From the NCBI RefSeq assembly GCF_021730395.1, contig NC_069362.1, forward strand, positions 92,272,001-92,336,000: a DNA stretch of 64,000 nucleotides. The letters run 5' to 3'. Positions 38,001-47,600 of the stretch are shown in pieces. The translations under genes were made by a program, and so were the position numbers. The notes under the pieces were generated by a model. That model saw only the letters and a list, made by a program, of their open reading frames with translations, did no database searches and was not told the DNA's origin. Position 1 is the first letter of the stretch; each line of letters opens with the position of its first letter. Source of the stretch: Mercenaria mercenaria (taxonomy: Eukaryota > Mollusca > Bivalvia > Venerida > Veneridae).

Positions 38001-41000
38001 CCTATTGCATACACAAAGTTTTTCTTTGAATTGACTAGGCGGCCCTGTTTTTGACCCCAGATGAATACTAATAAAACCCGACCTAGATTTTATCAAAACA
38101 AACATTTTCTGATCAAATTTCATGAATATCTGGTGTAAAAATGCATCGCCTATTGCATACAAAAGGTTTTTCATTGATTTTACCTAGTGACCTAGTTTTT
38201 GACCCTGTATCACCTATATTCAAACTTGACCTAAATTTGATCTAGACAAACAATCTTATCAAATTCCACGAATATCCAGTGAAAATGCAGCTCCTATAGC
38301 ATACACAAGGTTTTTCTTTGATTTCACCAGGTGACCTAGTTTTTGACCCAGATGACCCATAATCAAACTTGACCTAGACTTTATCAAAAAGATCATTCTG
38401 ATCAAATTTCACGAATATCCAGTGAAAAATGCAGCCTCTATTGCACACACACAGCTTTCCTTTGATTTGACTGGGTAACCTAGTTTTTGACCATAAATGA
38501 CCCATATTTGAACTTGACCTAGATTTCATCAAGACAAACATTCTGGTCAGATTCCATAAATATTCAGTGAAAAATGCAGCCCCTATTGCATACACAAGGT
38601 TTTTCTTTGATTCAACCAGGTGACCTAGTTTTTGATCCCAGATGATCTATATTTAAACTTGACCTACATTTCATCTAGACAAACATTCTGATCAAATTCC
38701 ATGAAGATCCAGTTTAAAAAGCAGCCCCTATTGCATACACAACATTTTGATTCGACCTAGTGACCTAGTCTTTGACCCCAGATGACCAATATTCGTTCTT
38801 GAACTGGATTTCATCAAGGCAATCATCCTGATCAAATTTCATGAAGATCAAGTACACAAGAGCTCATAAAACCAAAATGCTCCCCCCCCTTGATGCATAT
38901 AGATACTGCTGTTCTGTGTCAAAGTGACCTTGACTTTCGACCAACTGACCTAAGCATTAATAGGGGTCATCTGCTCTCTATTAAGTTTCGTGATCCTAGG
39001 CCAAAACGTTCTCAAGTTTTCGTCCAGAAATGGTTTAACTGTTCCGAGTCACTCTGTCCTTGAACTTTGACCTACTGACCTCAAAATCAATAGGGGTCAT
39101 CTGCTGGTCAGGATCAACCTCCCTATCAACTTTCATAATCCTAGGCCCAAGTGTTCTCAAGTAATCGTCCAGAAACAGTTAAACTGTTCCAGGTCACTGT
39201 GACCTTGACCTTTGAGCCACTTACCTCAAAATCAAAAGGGTCATCTACTGGTCATGATCAACTTTCCAATTAGGTATCATGATCCTAGACCCAAGCATTC
39301 TCAAGTTATCGTCCGTAAACTTTTTAACTGTTACGGGTCAATGTGATCTTGACCTTTGACCTATTTAACTCAAAATCTGTGGGGGGTTTCTGTTGGTCAT
39401 GATCAACCTCCTCATCAACTTTCACGATCCTAGGTCCAAGCATTCTCGAGTTGTCATCCGGAAACCATTTAACTGTTCCGGGTCACCAACTGACCTAAAA
39501 ATCAATTGGGGTCATCTGCTGGTCATGATCAACTTCCCTATCAACTTTCATGATCCTAGGGCCAAGAATTCTTGAGTTATCATTCGGAGACCGTTCAAAC
39601 GTTCCTGGTCACTGTGTCCTGACCGTTGATCTACAGACCTCAAAATCAATAGGGATCATCTGCTGGTCATGGCCAACCTCTCTATCAACTTTTATGATCC
39701 TAGGCCCAAGCATTCTTGAGTTATCATCTGGAAACCAATTGGCCGACGGACTGACACGTTGACCGACATCTGCAAAACAATATACCCATCCTTCTTTAAA
39801 GGGGGGCATAAAAAAAACTTCAGAAAAAGTTAACTACCACAGATACTTGTTTGCCCCCAGGACCACCCACCATTTGTGGGTGCATATTATATACCAGTCC
39901 TGTAGGTATACATGTAGACGATTTTCCAGCTTCTAAACAAGTTTGTTAACGATTTTCACCAATCTGATAAAGGGAAACTACTCCAGCCTGACTACTCTCC
40001 GTGCTAATTGTCCAGGCTTAAAACTACAATAATTATTGCTGTTATGTTTCGTAATTAAACAAAATTAATTTTATATAAATTGAATAATATTTTGAAGAAA
40101 GCAGGGTTCCCACTGTCGGTCGCCAATGGCGCCAAATTATAAATTCTGGCGCTAAAAATCTTCATTTGGCGAATTTCATTGGCGCTAACAAAATAATCAT
40201 CGATCTGATCTTCTGATCTTTCTCACCGACGTAGTAACAGATAATCCGATATTTAACCAATATGAAAAATTGTAAATTGTACGATACTTATAAACGATCA
40301 ACTTTTATCTTTAACCAAGATCAAACTCTAAACAACAAAACTGACATGAAATGTTACGCTAATTGCCAAAAGTTACTGGCCATTTGATCTATAAAGTATA
40401 ACAGATCGTAACAAAGGACAATCACACCATTTGTTATTGGTTTGAACTGAGAATTTTATTTTGAAAGATGCCATTCCGAGATATTGAAAACAGCTTCCAA
40501 TTTATTCATAAAATTATTTAAAACAACAAATAAAACAATCTTTTTGGTTTCATTTTCAAGAAAACAAAAATCAATGGTACAGCAACACCAATTCCGCTCT
40601 CGCCGCGGTGGTAATTAATCATTGGTCAATTTGGTGTCAATGTAAATCCTACTTTCGTTTTCAACCTATCACACAACTGACCAAAAAAGACTTTTTTCCC
40701 AGGATTTTGGGTTGAAAATTGGAGGTGCATATTAAACATGGGTATCCATGAACAGGTTGTTTAGTGGTACGGAACAAAAATTCTGGCACAACTTCCATGC
40801 ATGCTCATTGTGCAAATGATGATAATACTTAGTACAACTGTCATGCGAATAACAAAAATCAATCCGTACAATGGCCCTGCAGATTAACAAAATTATCGGC
40901 TCGATTGTTGTGCAGACAGCCTTGGTCACATGCAACATTTGCATTATATGCCATCTGGTACAATCTTATGTCAACTGATCAAATTTTCTGGTTTCTCGAC

Positions 41001-41266
41001 ACAACTGAATATGAGTTGTAGTTGTCAAGCTGTTTAATCTGCTTGAAAATTTCTTGACATACTATGTGTACGAAATAATCAAAGTACGAAACCAAGCATT
41101 TATATAAAAGTAAAACGACAATTGCATACCTTGCAACCCAGGTGTCTGTGATTGGTCCGTATTGTTTAAATTCTTTTTCGAGTTCATATTTTCCTATTCT
41201 TGGCCCAAGATCGCCAATAAATACGCGGTATCCGCCGCGAATTCTATCGTACACAGCGATATCCAT
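21615..41266 (-). CDS. SR-family splicing factor (SRSF3/SRSF7 type), 11 exons found, 3' end open
   Basis: A nuclear pre-mRNA splicing regulator that should bind RNA through one RRM and contact other splicing factors through a phosphorylatable RS tail. The exons found encode 250 residues. The RRM spans about residues 13-84: RNP2 is VFIGDL (15-20), RNP1 is GFAFLVFK (50-57), and WVARNPPGFAF is the hallmark of SRSF3/SRSF7 and fly Rbp1/x16. No CCHC zinc knuckle follows the RRM, so it is closer to SRSF3 in layout. A basic linker (85-107) leads to an RS/RD/RK-rich tail that turns more acidic towards the end. All introns are phase 2. It is divergent from TOMM22. The stop codon is not located; orthology to one vertebrate paralogue is not claimed. 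Confidence 0.9.
22413..22454 (-). CDS. SR factor exon 10
   Basis: 42 bp, acceptor 'ttctctaacag', donor 'gtatat'. It encodes ERRSPSEARSEKD between split Arg codons. A palindromic MITE starts only 17 nt upstream of the exon in the transcript (22472). Confidence 0.8.
22472..22708. mobile_element. Foldback MITE, copy 2, abutting exon 10 acceptor
   Basis: Palindromic 237-bp element of the 12906-13142 family, from TGAGCC to GGCTCA. It leaves only a 17-nt pyrimidine tract and AG of original intron before exon 10 of the SR gene. Confidence 0.9.
23037..23072 (-). CDS. SR factor exon 9
   Basis: 36 bp, acceptor 'tatttcag', donor 'gtaattttg'. It encodes KKSESEDTDVK between split Arg codons. It lies between foldback MITE copies 2 and 3. 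Confidence 0.8.
23527..23738. mobile_element. Foldback MITE, copy 3
   Basis: Same family as 12906-13142, slightly shorter because part of the left arm ('gagaaaaccaacatag') is missing. It lies in the intron between exons 8 and 9 of the SR gene. Flanking TA on both sides is compatible with a TA target duplication. Confidence 0.85.
24486..24527 (-). CDS. SR factor exon 8
   Basis: 42 bp, acceptor 'gtgttgcag', donor 'gtaagcc'. It encodes DKSKSKSRDRSTE between split Arg codons. Confidence 0.85.
24608..24875 (-). mobile_element. Decayed tRNA-derived SINE (V-type)
   Basis: Collinear with 15485-15763 ('tttttcaacagtatttcagt', 'attctgtaccagta', 'gtggaggac.aatgatttcag'), but its tRNA head is strongly mutated. 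It sits about 80 bp upstream of exon 8 in the transcript. Confidence 0.75.
24996..25094 (-). CDS. SR factor exon 7
   Basis: 99 bp, the longest RS-tail exon, acceptor 'catttcag', donor 'gtaatt'. It begins SGSRKRRNSRKSGS and ends KRENGDVD, with an SVSP motif. Phase 2 at both ends. Confidence 0.9.
25789..25829 (-). other. Possible cryptic or poison exon in intron 6
   Basis: A very strong donor (CTG|GTAAGTGA on the minus strand) lies 41 nt after a tandem NAGNAG acceptor (CAGCAG at 25827-25832). Inclusion would add 41 or 38 nt, shift the frame and bring an in-frame TAA. Ultraconserved poison exons are a known control of SR genes, but nothing here proves use. Confidence 0.25.
26072..26101 (-). CDS. 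SR factor exon 6 (30-nt microexon)
   Basis: 30 bp, acceptor 'catttcag', donor 'gtaaaatg'. It encodes RSRRSRTRS between a split Lys and a split Arg codon. It contains AGGTCAAGG and AAGGTCAAGG. Confidence 0.85.
26367..26438 (-). CDS. SR factor exon 5
   Basis: 72 bp, acceptor 'tatttag', consensus donor 'gtaagtatg'. It encodes SRDRKSRSRDRKRSRSRSR followed by TKKS. Phase 2 at both ends. Confidence 0.9.
26490..27260. mobile_element. Old AGGTCA-rich array element in intron 4
   Basis: It starts near 'gaagctgtatgcaaaacatatatgcc' (cut here) with a C-rich segment and ends 'cgaaatgggcataaaaag', like the element at 38855-39811. Diverged units carry 'tgaccttgaactt' and 'ggtcatctattgacc'. It lies between two RS exons made of the same hexamer. 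Confidence 0.65.
26922..26936. promoter_or_regulatory. Perfect ERE-like palindrome AGGTCACTGTGACCT
   Basis: 15 of 15 match to the estrogen response element consensus, inside the old array element in intron 4 of the SR gene. Repeat-borne; activity unknown. Confidence 0.5.
27415..27474 (-). CDS. SR factor exon 4
   Basis: 60 bp, acceptor 'tatttacag', donor 'gttata' (weak). It encodes SRSRDRYRSRSRSRDRRRS. The exon begins GTCAAGGTCA directly after the acceptor AG, so genome and exon together read AGGTCAAGGTCA. Confidence 0.9.
27475..28861. other. Intron 3 of the SR factor, 3' part
   Basis: AT-rich intronic sequence with long T and A runs (for example 27670-27685 and 28766-28779). No further exon seen. 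Confidence 0.5.
28862..29073 (+). mobile_element. TTAA-flanked MITE (piggyBac-type)
   Basis: TTAA, then 'cctttagcctgctg', a central hairpin around 'gatcagcctgcacatccatg', the body 'ataaatggtactgcc' and 'gaggctaaagg', then TTAA. Same family as 33589-33801, intron 3 of the SR gene. Confidence 0.85.
30780..30990 (+). other. Exon-like GC-richer island in SR intron 3
   Basis: A plus-strand frame without its own early ATG runs from about 30803 to a TAG near 31006. It includes VGRPRAYCPECRMFVCV and VWPAGDQEAIAVL. The CPEC pair suggests a small zinc-binding segment, such as the tail of a transposase, but I cannot assign it. A 77-codon minus frame overlaps. AGGTCA-type sequence flanks it at 30640-30830. 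It could be an exon fragment of a mobile element or chance. Confidence 0.2.
32529..32636 (-). CDS. SR factor exon 3 (end of RRM and linker)
   Basis: 108 bp, acceptor 'ctatttccag', donor 'gttggt' (weak). It completes the RRM with HVCGRRIRVEHA, equivalent to the last strand of the SRSF3 RRM. It continues with a basic, Arg/Glu-rich linker (EERRRLQMEERRNSYRPRYS). Confidence 0.95.
32815..33190. mobile_element. Non-autonomous element, AGAGCTGTT...GGAGACATAA
   Basis: Inserted between 'aaagaact' and 'atgaaggacc', a point that is continuous in the sister MITE copy. It starts 'agagctgtttttgag', carries 'cgatttggctcgttattgaa' and a 'cacacggacacatacacaga' stretch, and ends with a hairpin ('ctcccaca..tgtggtgggag') and ACATAA. 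A decayed relative appears around 15225-15320. Confidence 0.75.
33589..33801 (+). mobile_element. TTAA-flanked MITE (piggyBac-type), nested
   Basis: TTAA-CCCTTAGC... to ...TAAGGG-TTAA, 205 bp between the TTAA copies. The sister of the host element reads 'gtatgtttatcaaattt' at the same point, so it supplies a paralogous empty site. Confidence 0.9.
34565..34801. mobile_element. Foldback MITE, copy 4
   Basis: Near-perfect palindrome of the 12906-13142 family in intron 2 of the SR gene. The central spacer is inverted relative to copies 1-3 ('aacagtttctc..ctgaaagcg'), as expected for a palindrome flanked by identical arms. Confidence 0.9.
35395..35818. mobile_element. Element with AGCTCGCC...GGTGAGCTAA terminal hairpin
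   Basis: It ends in a hairpin ('agctcgccccaagcac', TTT, 'gtgctcaggtgagct') followed by AA. This has the same design as the hairpin of the tandem-array elements but a different body ('ctctggtggcccctatatgc', 'gtggttcagggggagaatga'). A GGAC/GGAT-type stretch precedes the hairpin. Confidence 0.7.
35823..35985 (-). mobile_element. tRNA-derived SINE, second type (copy 2, truncated)
   Basis: Shares 'aagctttgatggtggagtaa'-type and 'ggcacctgggtagaaccgct' segments with 21340-21549. The tRNA-like head is mostly lost. Confidence 0.7.
36480..36970. other. Mixed old repeat fragments in SR intron 2
   Basis: Contains 'tttgaccttgtgacctagtt', a poly-C tract near 36592-36606 and 'ggggccataactctggaacc'. These resemble pieces of array elements and of the 32815-33190 type. 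No complete element. Confidence 0.4.
37520..37597 (-). CDS. SR factor exon 2 (RNP1)
   Basis: 78 bp, acceptor 'gttttcag', donor 'gtaatctg'. It encodes NPPGFAFLVFKYAEDAE and SAVKKLHG with split Arg codons at both ends. It carries RNP1 and the second RRM helix. Confidence 0.97.
37946..38854. mobile_element. Tandem-array element with GGACCAAATGGTCC end hairpin
   Basis: It starts 'acaagaggaccaaatggtcc', like the array elements A-C but with a different hairpin loop. Six or so units of about 145 bp contain 'cctattgcatacacaaggtt' and 'gacctagtttttgacc'. The right end is cut by, or adjoins, the next element. Confidence 0.75.
38855..39811. mobile_element. AGGTCA-array element with GGGGGGCATAA end
   Basis: It starts 'acaagagctcataaaacc' with a C-rich stretch and ends 'aaaggggggcataa'. 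About six units carry 'ggggtcatctgctggtcatg' and 'gatcctaggcccaag', clearly related to 16571-17700. It directly adjoins the preceding element, either as a tandem insertion or a composite. Confidence 0.8.
39191..39205. promoter_or_regulatory. Perfect ERE-like palindrome AGGTCACTGTGACCT
   Basis: Perfect 15-bp estrogen response element consensus in an array unit within intron 1 of the SR gene. It is followed by TTGACCTTTGA, giving an overlapping extended half-site. Confidence 0.5.
41130..41266 (-). CDS. SR factor exon 1 (start, RNP2)
   Basis: 137 bp of coding sequence from ATG at 41266 to donor 'gtatgcaat'. It encodes residues 1-45 including VFIGDL and the start of the WVARNPPG motif. This ATG is the only one in frame before RNP2. 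A good acceptor-like 'atttcattgcag' lies 8 nt upstream of it, so an upstream 5' UTR exon is possible. Confidence 0.93.
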
Positions 41267-41576
41267 TTCCTAGCTGCAATGAAATATTTGTTGTAAGCGA
41301 CTACGTTATATTGTGTCGTGCTGTAAAGATACTAAAATTTCTCATATCAGTCATCAAATCACGGTTTTATAAAGTGTCACAGATTTTTCATTTAACATCG
41401 ATTTTTTTTTCGTTTAGCTGTGTGACTTAATCATATCTTTTAAACTGTGTTGAAAAAAATGCATTATACATATTCAGTAATTAGAAAAATTGAACCTATT
41501 CATTACTATTTCTAAGGGAGCTCACTCTAGCGGCAAGAAGGCCACACATTTCCCTTGAGTGAAACAAAACAAAATC
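41267..41576. promoter_or_regulatory. Divergent promoter of SR factor and TOMM22
   Basis: 310 bp between the two start codons, with both 5' leaders inside. A TATAAAA on the minus strand (41365-41371) is placed to start the SR factor transcript about 70 nt before its ATG. No TATA is evident for TOMM22; its leader is purine/pyrimidine mixed with 'ctctagcggcaagaag'. It is free of repeats, unlike nearly everything around it. Confidence 0.6.
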
Positions 41577-41621
41577 ATGACAGAACTAGTCAAAGACACA
41601 AAAATTGAAGATGACGAAGAG
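41577..41621 (+). CDS. TOMM22: TOMM22 exon 1
   Basis: Fifteen codons, MTELVKDTKIEDDEE, then donor 'gtttgatt' (GT present but a weak consensus). This acidic cytosolic segment is shorter than in vertebrates. Confidence 0.88.
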
Positions 41622-44600
41622 GTTTGATTTTTTTTCTTTATTCCATAATTCATTTCTTTCAATATTTGTTGCTTAAATTCTGACGCAACTTTCATGTTCA
41701 CTATGTTTGTCCTTCAGCAGGTCCCCAGAAAGTCACATTTTTTAAAAAAGTACAATGAAACTGCTTCCACATGGGGTGGAAATATATTCCGGAATAGCTC
41801 TTTATAGCTAAATCCACATACATTGAGCTGCGGTGGCCTAATGGATAAGGTACCTGCCCCGCAATCGGGAGGTTGAAGGTTTGAGCCCTGTTAGAGGCAG
41901 GTCTTGTTACTGAAGAGTCCGGTTGGTGAGCTAGATAAATAATGGTATAATGGTTCTGACTGCCTACCTGCCTGGTGCCTGGCATTAAAAAAATAGGAAC
42001 CGTGAAGTACTGCTGTTCCATGTATGTAGGTGTCTCATAAGCCAACTTGGCTGGCCCTTTCAGTAGGGGTGACACTATAAATTAATAATCAAACACTTTA
42101 CTTTAGTCTTTACTTTATAGCTAGAATTAGCTATAAAACTCATAACAGTTACGTTAAAATCAAATGCAAAATAGTCATCATGTAACCCAGTGAAGTAGCA
42201 TATTACTCAATTCGGCTTATCGGGATGAATTATTTTATATTATAAATCTGGTATTTTGTAGTTTTCATCCCTCTAAGCCTTACCCATATCTGCATTTTAC
42301 TGTTAGGAAAACAAAGACATTAAAAAATCCAAAGAAGTCATAAAATACTGGTCAGACTTACATGCTCCAATAAATTAAACATTATATCCATGTAAAAACT
42401 TCAAAAGGGTTGAATTTAACCTATAATTTTAAATAAGAGCTTCAGACATATGATGTGGACATGTGCGAGGTGATATCTATCCTTACACGGATTCAATACA
42501 CAGTGGACGGCCGATGACACTTAATTGCAGAAACAAAACACAAAATATACATTCAAAAAATTTCAGCGAGGCAAATATGTTTTAATGACAACAAAAATCC
42601 ATTATCAGAGATCATTACAAATACATTGTACATGTACCAAAAAAACATTCCCAACAGACTTCAATACAGATTTCTTAACAGAAATATGCAGAATAAGTTT
42701 GGACATGACGGGACAGCGACAGTCGAAAGTTATCACGCTGTCCTGAAAAGCCCTATTATTTTGACTTAGGCTCAAGGTGATTACCCAAAACCAAAATCTC
42801 CAGTAAAATGTGGCATTTTTTAAAAATAAATTGTGGAAGAAAGTGTCACTTGTGTAACAGGCAGAAAATACTTCAGGCCTGACCGGGAATCGAACCTGGG
42901 ACCTCTCACACCTAAGGCAGACTACCACGTTGCTATAAAAGCTAGCTCAATAGCAAGGAAGTATAAGTGCACCCTTATACTCTACCCTACTATATACACC
43001 CCCTCCATTTAGAATTTTTCCTTGAATTCCAGGAGTTCTGTGGGACGTTCCAAGGTGTCCATTCATATCTATACATTGGGCGCCAAATGTCACAGGGTGA
43101 GAAAAATGTGCAGCCAGACCGGGGCCTCGAAATGCCGTTTCGATGTTTTACTGATTGAGCAGCCCAGGCGCCTACACATTTTCTCCCCATTTTTAGCTTC
43201 ACTGTTCGGAGAATAGGGGTACTATTCTACTCGCCCGTGTCGGCGTGCCCTTTCTTGGTTAAAGTTTTTCGGAAACCTTTGTTTTTCTGTCATATCTTTG
43301 TTATTATTGCTTATATCTTACTATAACTTCACATAAACATTGCCCAGCATACAAGGTACGTGTAGGGGCTGGGCCCATTATACCCAAGATCCTGGTCACC
43401 AAGTTGTTATACTTGGATTAATTTTAAGGTTAATGTTTTTCGGCAACCTTTGTTTTTCTGTCATATCTTTGTTACTATTGCTTATATCTTACTGTAACTT
43501 CACATAAATGTTGTCTAGCATACAAACAAAGTATATGCAGGGGCTGGGCCCATTATACCCAAGGTCAAGGTCACCAAGTTGTTATACTTGGAATTATTTT
43601 CATGTTAAATTTTTTCGAAAGCTTCATTTATAGACATATCTTCTTCATAATCATCATCTGCATGTGTGGTTACAAGCCCCATAACGCTTAATTGTATTTT
43701 TGACAGAATTATGCCCCTTTCGTACAAAGTTTTTTGGCAATCTTCGCTTTCTGGATATAACTTTAGTACAATATAAGATAATGAATTGAAACTTAAAATG
43801 TAATCTGCATGCGTGGTAACAATCCCCAAAACTCTAATTTGTATTTTTGACCAAATTATGCTCCTTTCGTACTTGAATTTTTTTTGACAAACTTTGTTTT
43901 TGGACATAACTTTGGTACAATATAAGATAATGACTTGAAACTCAAAATATATCTTTACCATCATCATCTTGGTATATCTTCCTATTAAAGTAGAGGTCTC
44001 TTATTGAGAGATAAAGTCATTTTACTGTCAAATTGCCAAATAGTAGAGCATGCTGTAATACGGACAGCTCTTGTAATATTCAAGTCCTATACTGTGACAC
44101 TTGCGAGAATTGCTGTTACTTGTGATGAAGTTAGAAATGATTTGCAACAAGTATTGAATTAAGACTGCAAAGATCTCACTTCTGGGTGACAGTCTTCGAC
44201 AGAATGCCTGTAAAAAGTCTGTTTCATGTTTGTAGGTGGGCCCCTAAATTTCAGGCTGACTAAGGAGTCCACTTAGCTAATAGAGTCGGAGTGTTACTCA
44301 AATACCTCTAGAAATCTTTTACATTTGAAACAGTAGGCAGTATGCTAATTTAACAGATCTGTGTCCATTTATTCCTTAAATGTAATATATTAATAAAACT
44401 ATCAATTTTTTACAATTCCCAATTTGGATGTATTACAACGCATTTTTCCTATTTGTAAAGGGCCCGGCCCCATTTCCAAATCAGTGGGTAAAAAATACGG
44501 TCAAGAGTTAAAGGCACTGACCTCCAGATTTGGCTAAAAATAATTTTTCTATCAAATTGAAGTTTGGACATATTATGAACATAAAAATATGAGTTTTTGT

Positions 44601-47600
44601 TTCTAAAATATTTTAAAAACTCCATATCAAGAAAAAAAAGATGACCGCATCGGGAATCGAACCCCGGATCGACCCGGCAATAAAGATATTTTCCCATCAT
44701 TGTAACCAATAGCGCTTTAGCGGAATTAGTGAATTATGACCATAAAATGTAGATATTTATATAAATTGAGACAGTTTACCTGGAGTCAAGCATTACAAAT
44801 GCTTTTCAATTTTCATTGTGAAAAATAGTAAAAACAGCAAATTCTCCTGTGTTTCCATAACATATAGTTTGTCAGTAATTAAGTTTTAAAGCCTTCTTAA
44901 GAAATATAGCATTAATTTCCAGATATCTAAAAAAATAATATTTTTTTGTTGTTGAACGATCTGGAGGCCAGTCCCTTTAAAGGTGGTCAATCACATTCAA
45001 ACAACATTTAATGACATTTTTTACTTTTTGTATATTCTGGTAGAGAATTATTTAAGGAACAAAAAGACCGATTACATAGAGTTAGATTCCTATTTGAAAT
45101 GTATATTTTATTATTTTTATAAAATTTTGTAATTACTTCCCTTTAATATGAAAGTATATAAAAAGCTGGGTATTTCTTTTTATTTCGATACAATGTCTAG
45201 TTTTACATTTGCATTTGATAGACATATCAACTATTGAACAATCTGAACCAAAATGCAAGTTTAAAAGCTGTGTGTAGCTTCTGAATTCATTTATTTCCAA
45301 TCTATCTTGGTTGCGCAACCAAGATAGGCAAAGGGAGGTAATAATAATTTTTCAAACTTGCGTTTCTAATGAATTCCATCTAAATACATAATTTTTAATG
45401 CAATTATTTTACAAATATATTACAATATGTCTAATATTTATACATTTCCTTAGGCAAAGTATGTTTATCAAATTTATACTTATGATAAAATAACTCTATC
45501 TTGGTTGGGCAACCAGGATAGGAAAATGAAATTTTAAAAATACCTCCAGTGAAAATCTAATTTGTATTAAGTGTTAAGTGAACATAAATGAGTGTAAATG
45601 ATCAGATGCTAAGGTTTCGAACAAATCCGTTACATGGCCAAAATCTGATTATCCACCTTTAAGACACAAAAATGCACTAGAGGCTAGAAATTACATACTT
45701 GTATTGAAGAAACATCTCTTATTGACCCCCTTATAGTAGGGCCACCCGCTTCAGTACCTACCCCTACTTGGTGCTGTGCGCCTCTACAGTTATGCCTTCA
45801 ACTTCAACAATTAGAAATTCTTGATCTGAGCTTTAGAAGTTTCTATTTATTTCACGTCTTTTCAGTCTTGTTGTAAAGATGTCGTTAGTAGCAGATACAG
45901 CCTTTCATTATAGACAGTGGGTACTGTCAGTATCTAAAAGCTTTAGTAATGAGGTTTCAGTTTGACAGGAATAGTTTTGATGAGAAATCTGTGGAAGAAA
46001 AACAAAATCGTTCAGTTTTTACAAAAAGGCCTTTTTTTTCTCATTGATCTTTTATTTCTGGGATGTGTAAATAATACTTGGCCCTTAATATGTCCCTTAT
46101 GACCCAGCCTTGCATTATGTCAAGGAAATGTAGGTTTGTTCTGCAAATATACTATTCATGTTCCAATTGCTAGATTTATTTTAGATACTAAATACTAGTG
46201 CTTAGGAGATAATTCAAAACTAAATTATTTCAGGAATTTATAGACGAGACATTGGCGGAACGATTATGGGGCCTTTCAGAGATGTTCCCAGATTCTGTTC
46301 GCAGCACATGTTCAACAGCCGCAAATTTTTCATGGAACTCAACGAAAGTCTGTTTCAAATTTGGCCGCAGTGCACTGTGGATTCTTGCCTCAAGTTTCAC
46401 TATACTGATATTACCTGTGATGTTTGAAAAGGAGCGAGCATCCATGCATGAGCAGCAACTCCAGCAACAAAGACAGGTAACGTTGAAATACTTGTTTTTG
46501 TGGCATAAGGTCTTCTAAATACAGCTGATTATGGAGCCCATCCAGTTAGGTCAGTAGGTAGAGCATGAGTATGAATGAAATGGACACTCAAGTTTGATAC
46601 AACACCCCGCAATAATTTGACAAGAGTGTCTCAGTGGTCATTTGTCCGGAGGAAATTTTCAGGTCTGGAATTTTTCAGGACTAGTCCTAATTTCAAGCTT
46701 TTGAATTTCCCTATATAAATCTATTGGAGAAAAGACATTTCAGGCAGTAGAATGTAGATTTTCAGGCTTTTGATTTTCGATTGAATCCCAGGATTCTGCC
46801 AATAAAAAAGATCTGTAGGGTCGTAAAATCATTTTAAACTTGTTCTACCTATCCAAAAATGTTAATTTAGTGAGACGTATAATTTGTTGCATAAATGACA
46901 TGAAAAATTCAAGCTATGCTCAACATCATACTGCTTTCATGACGTTCTTAATGTCAAGTCCCCTTTAGTGACTTACTTAAAAGCATTGTGTCTTGAAATA
47001 GTGAACATACTTTCTTCAATTTTTTAGATTTGAAAGGTAAAAGAATGTTTTGCATGAATACTTTATCTCAGTTTTGATTTTTTTGTCACTGATGCATGTT
47101 TTGTCTTAGAACGGCCCATATATAAGTCCAGGTGCTCGATCGGAGTTTGTTAAGACGGTTTATTTTTAGCTCACCTGTCACAAAGTGACAAGGTGAGCTT
47201 TTGTGATCACGCAGCGTCCGTCGTGCGTGCGTGCGTGCGTGCGTAAACTTTTGCTTGTGACCACTCTAGAGGTCACATTTTTCATGGGATCTTTATGAAA
47301 GTTGGTCAGAATGTTCACTTTGATGATATCTAGGTCAAGTTCGAAACTGGGTCACGTGCGGTCAAAAACTAGGTCAGTAGGTCTAAAAATAGAAAAACCT
47401 TGTGACCTCTCTAGAGGCCATATATTACACAAGATCTTCATGAAAATGGTGAGAATGTTCAGCTTGGTGATATCTAGGTCAAGTTCGAAACTGGGTCACG
47501 TGTTATCAAAAACTAGGTCAGTAGGTCAAATAATAGAAAAACCTTGTGACCTCTCTAAAGGCCATATTTTTCATGGGATCTTTATGAAAGTTGGTCAGAA

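Noticed and set aside
40110-40195. Cluster of GGCGC motifs ('ggcgccaaattataaattct')
   Set aside because: Looks like a fragment of an old dispersed repeat. No ends or partner copy in this window allow a call.
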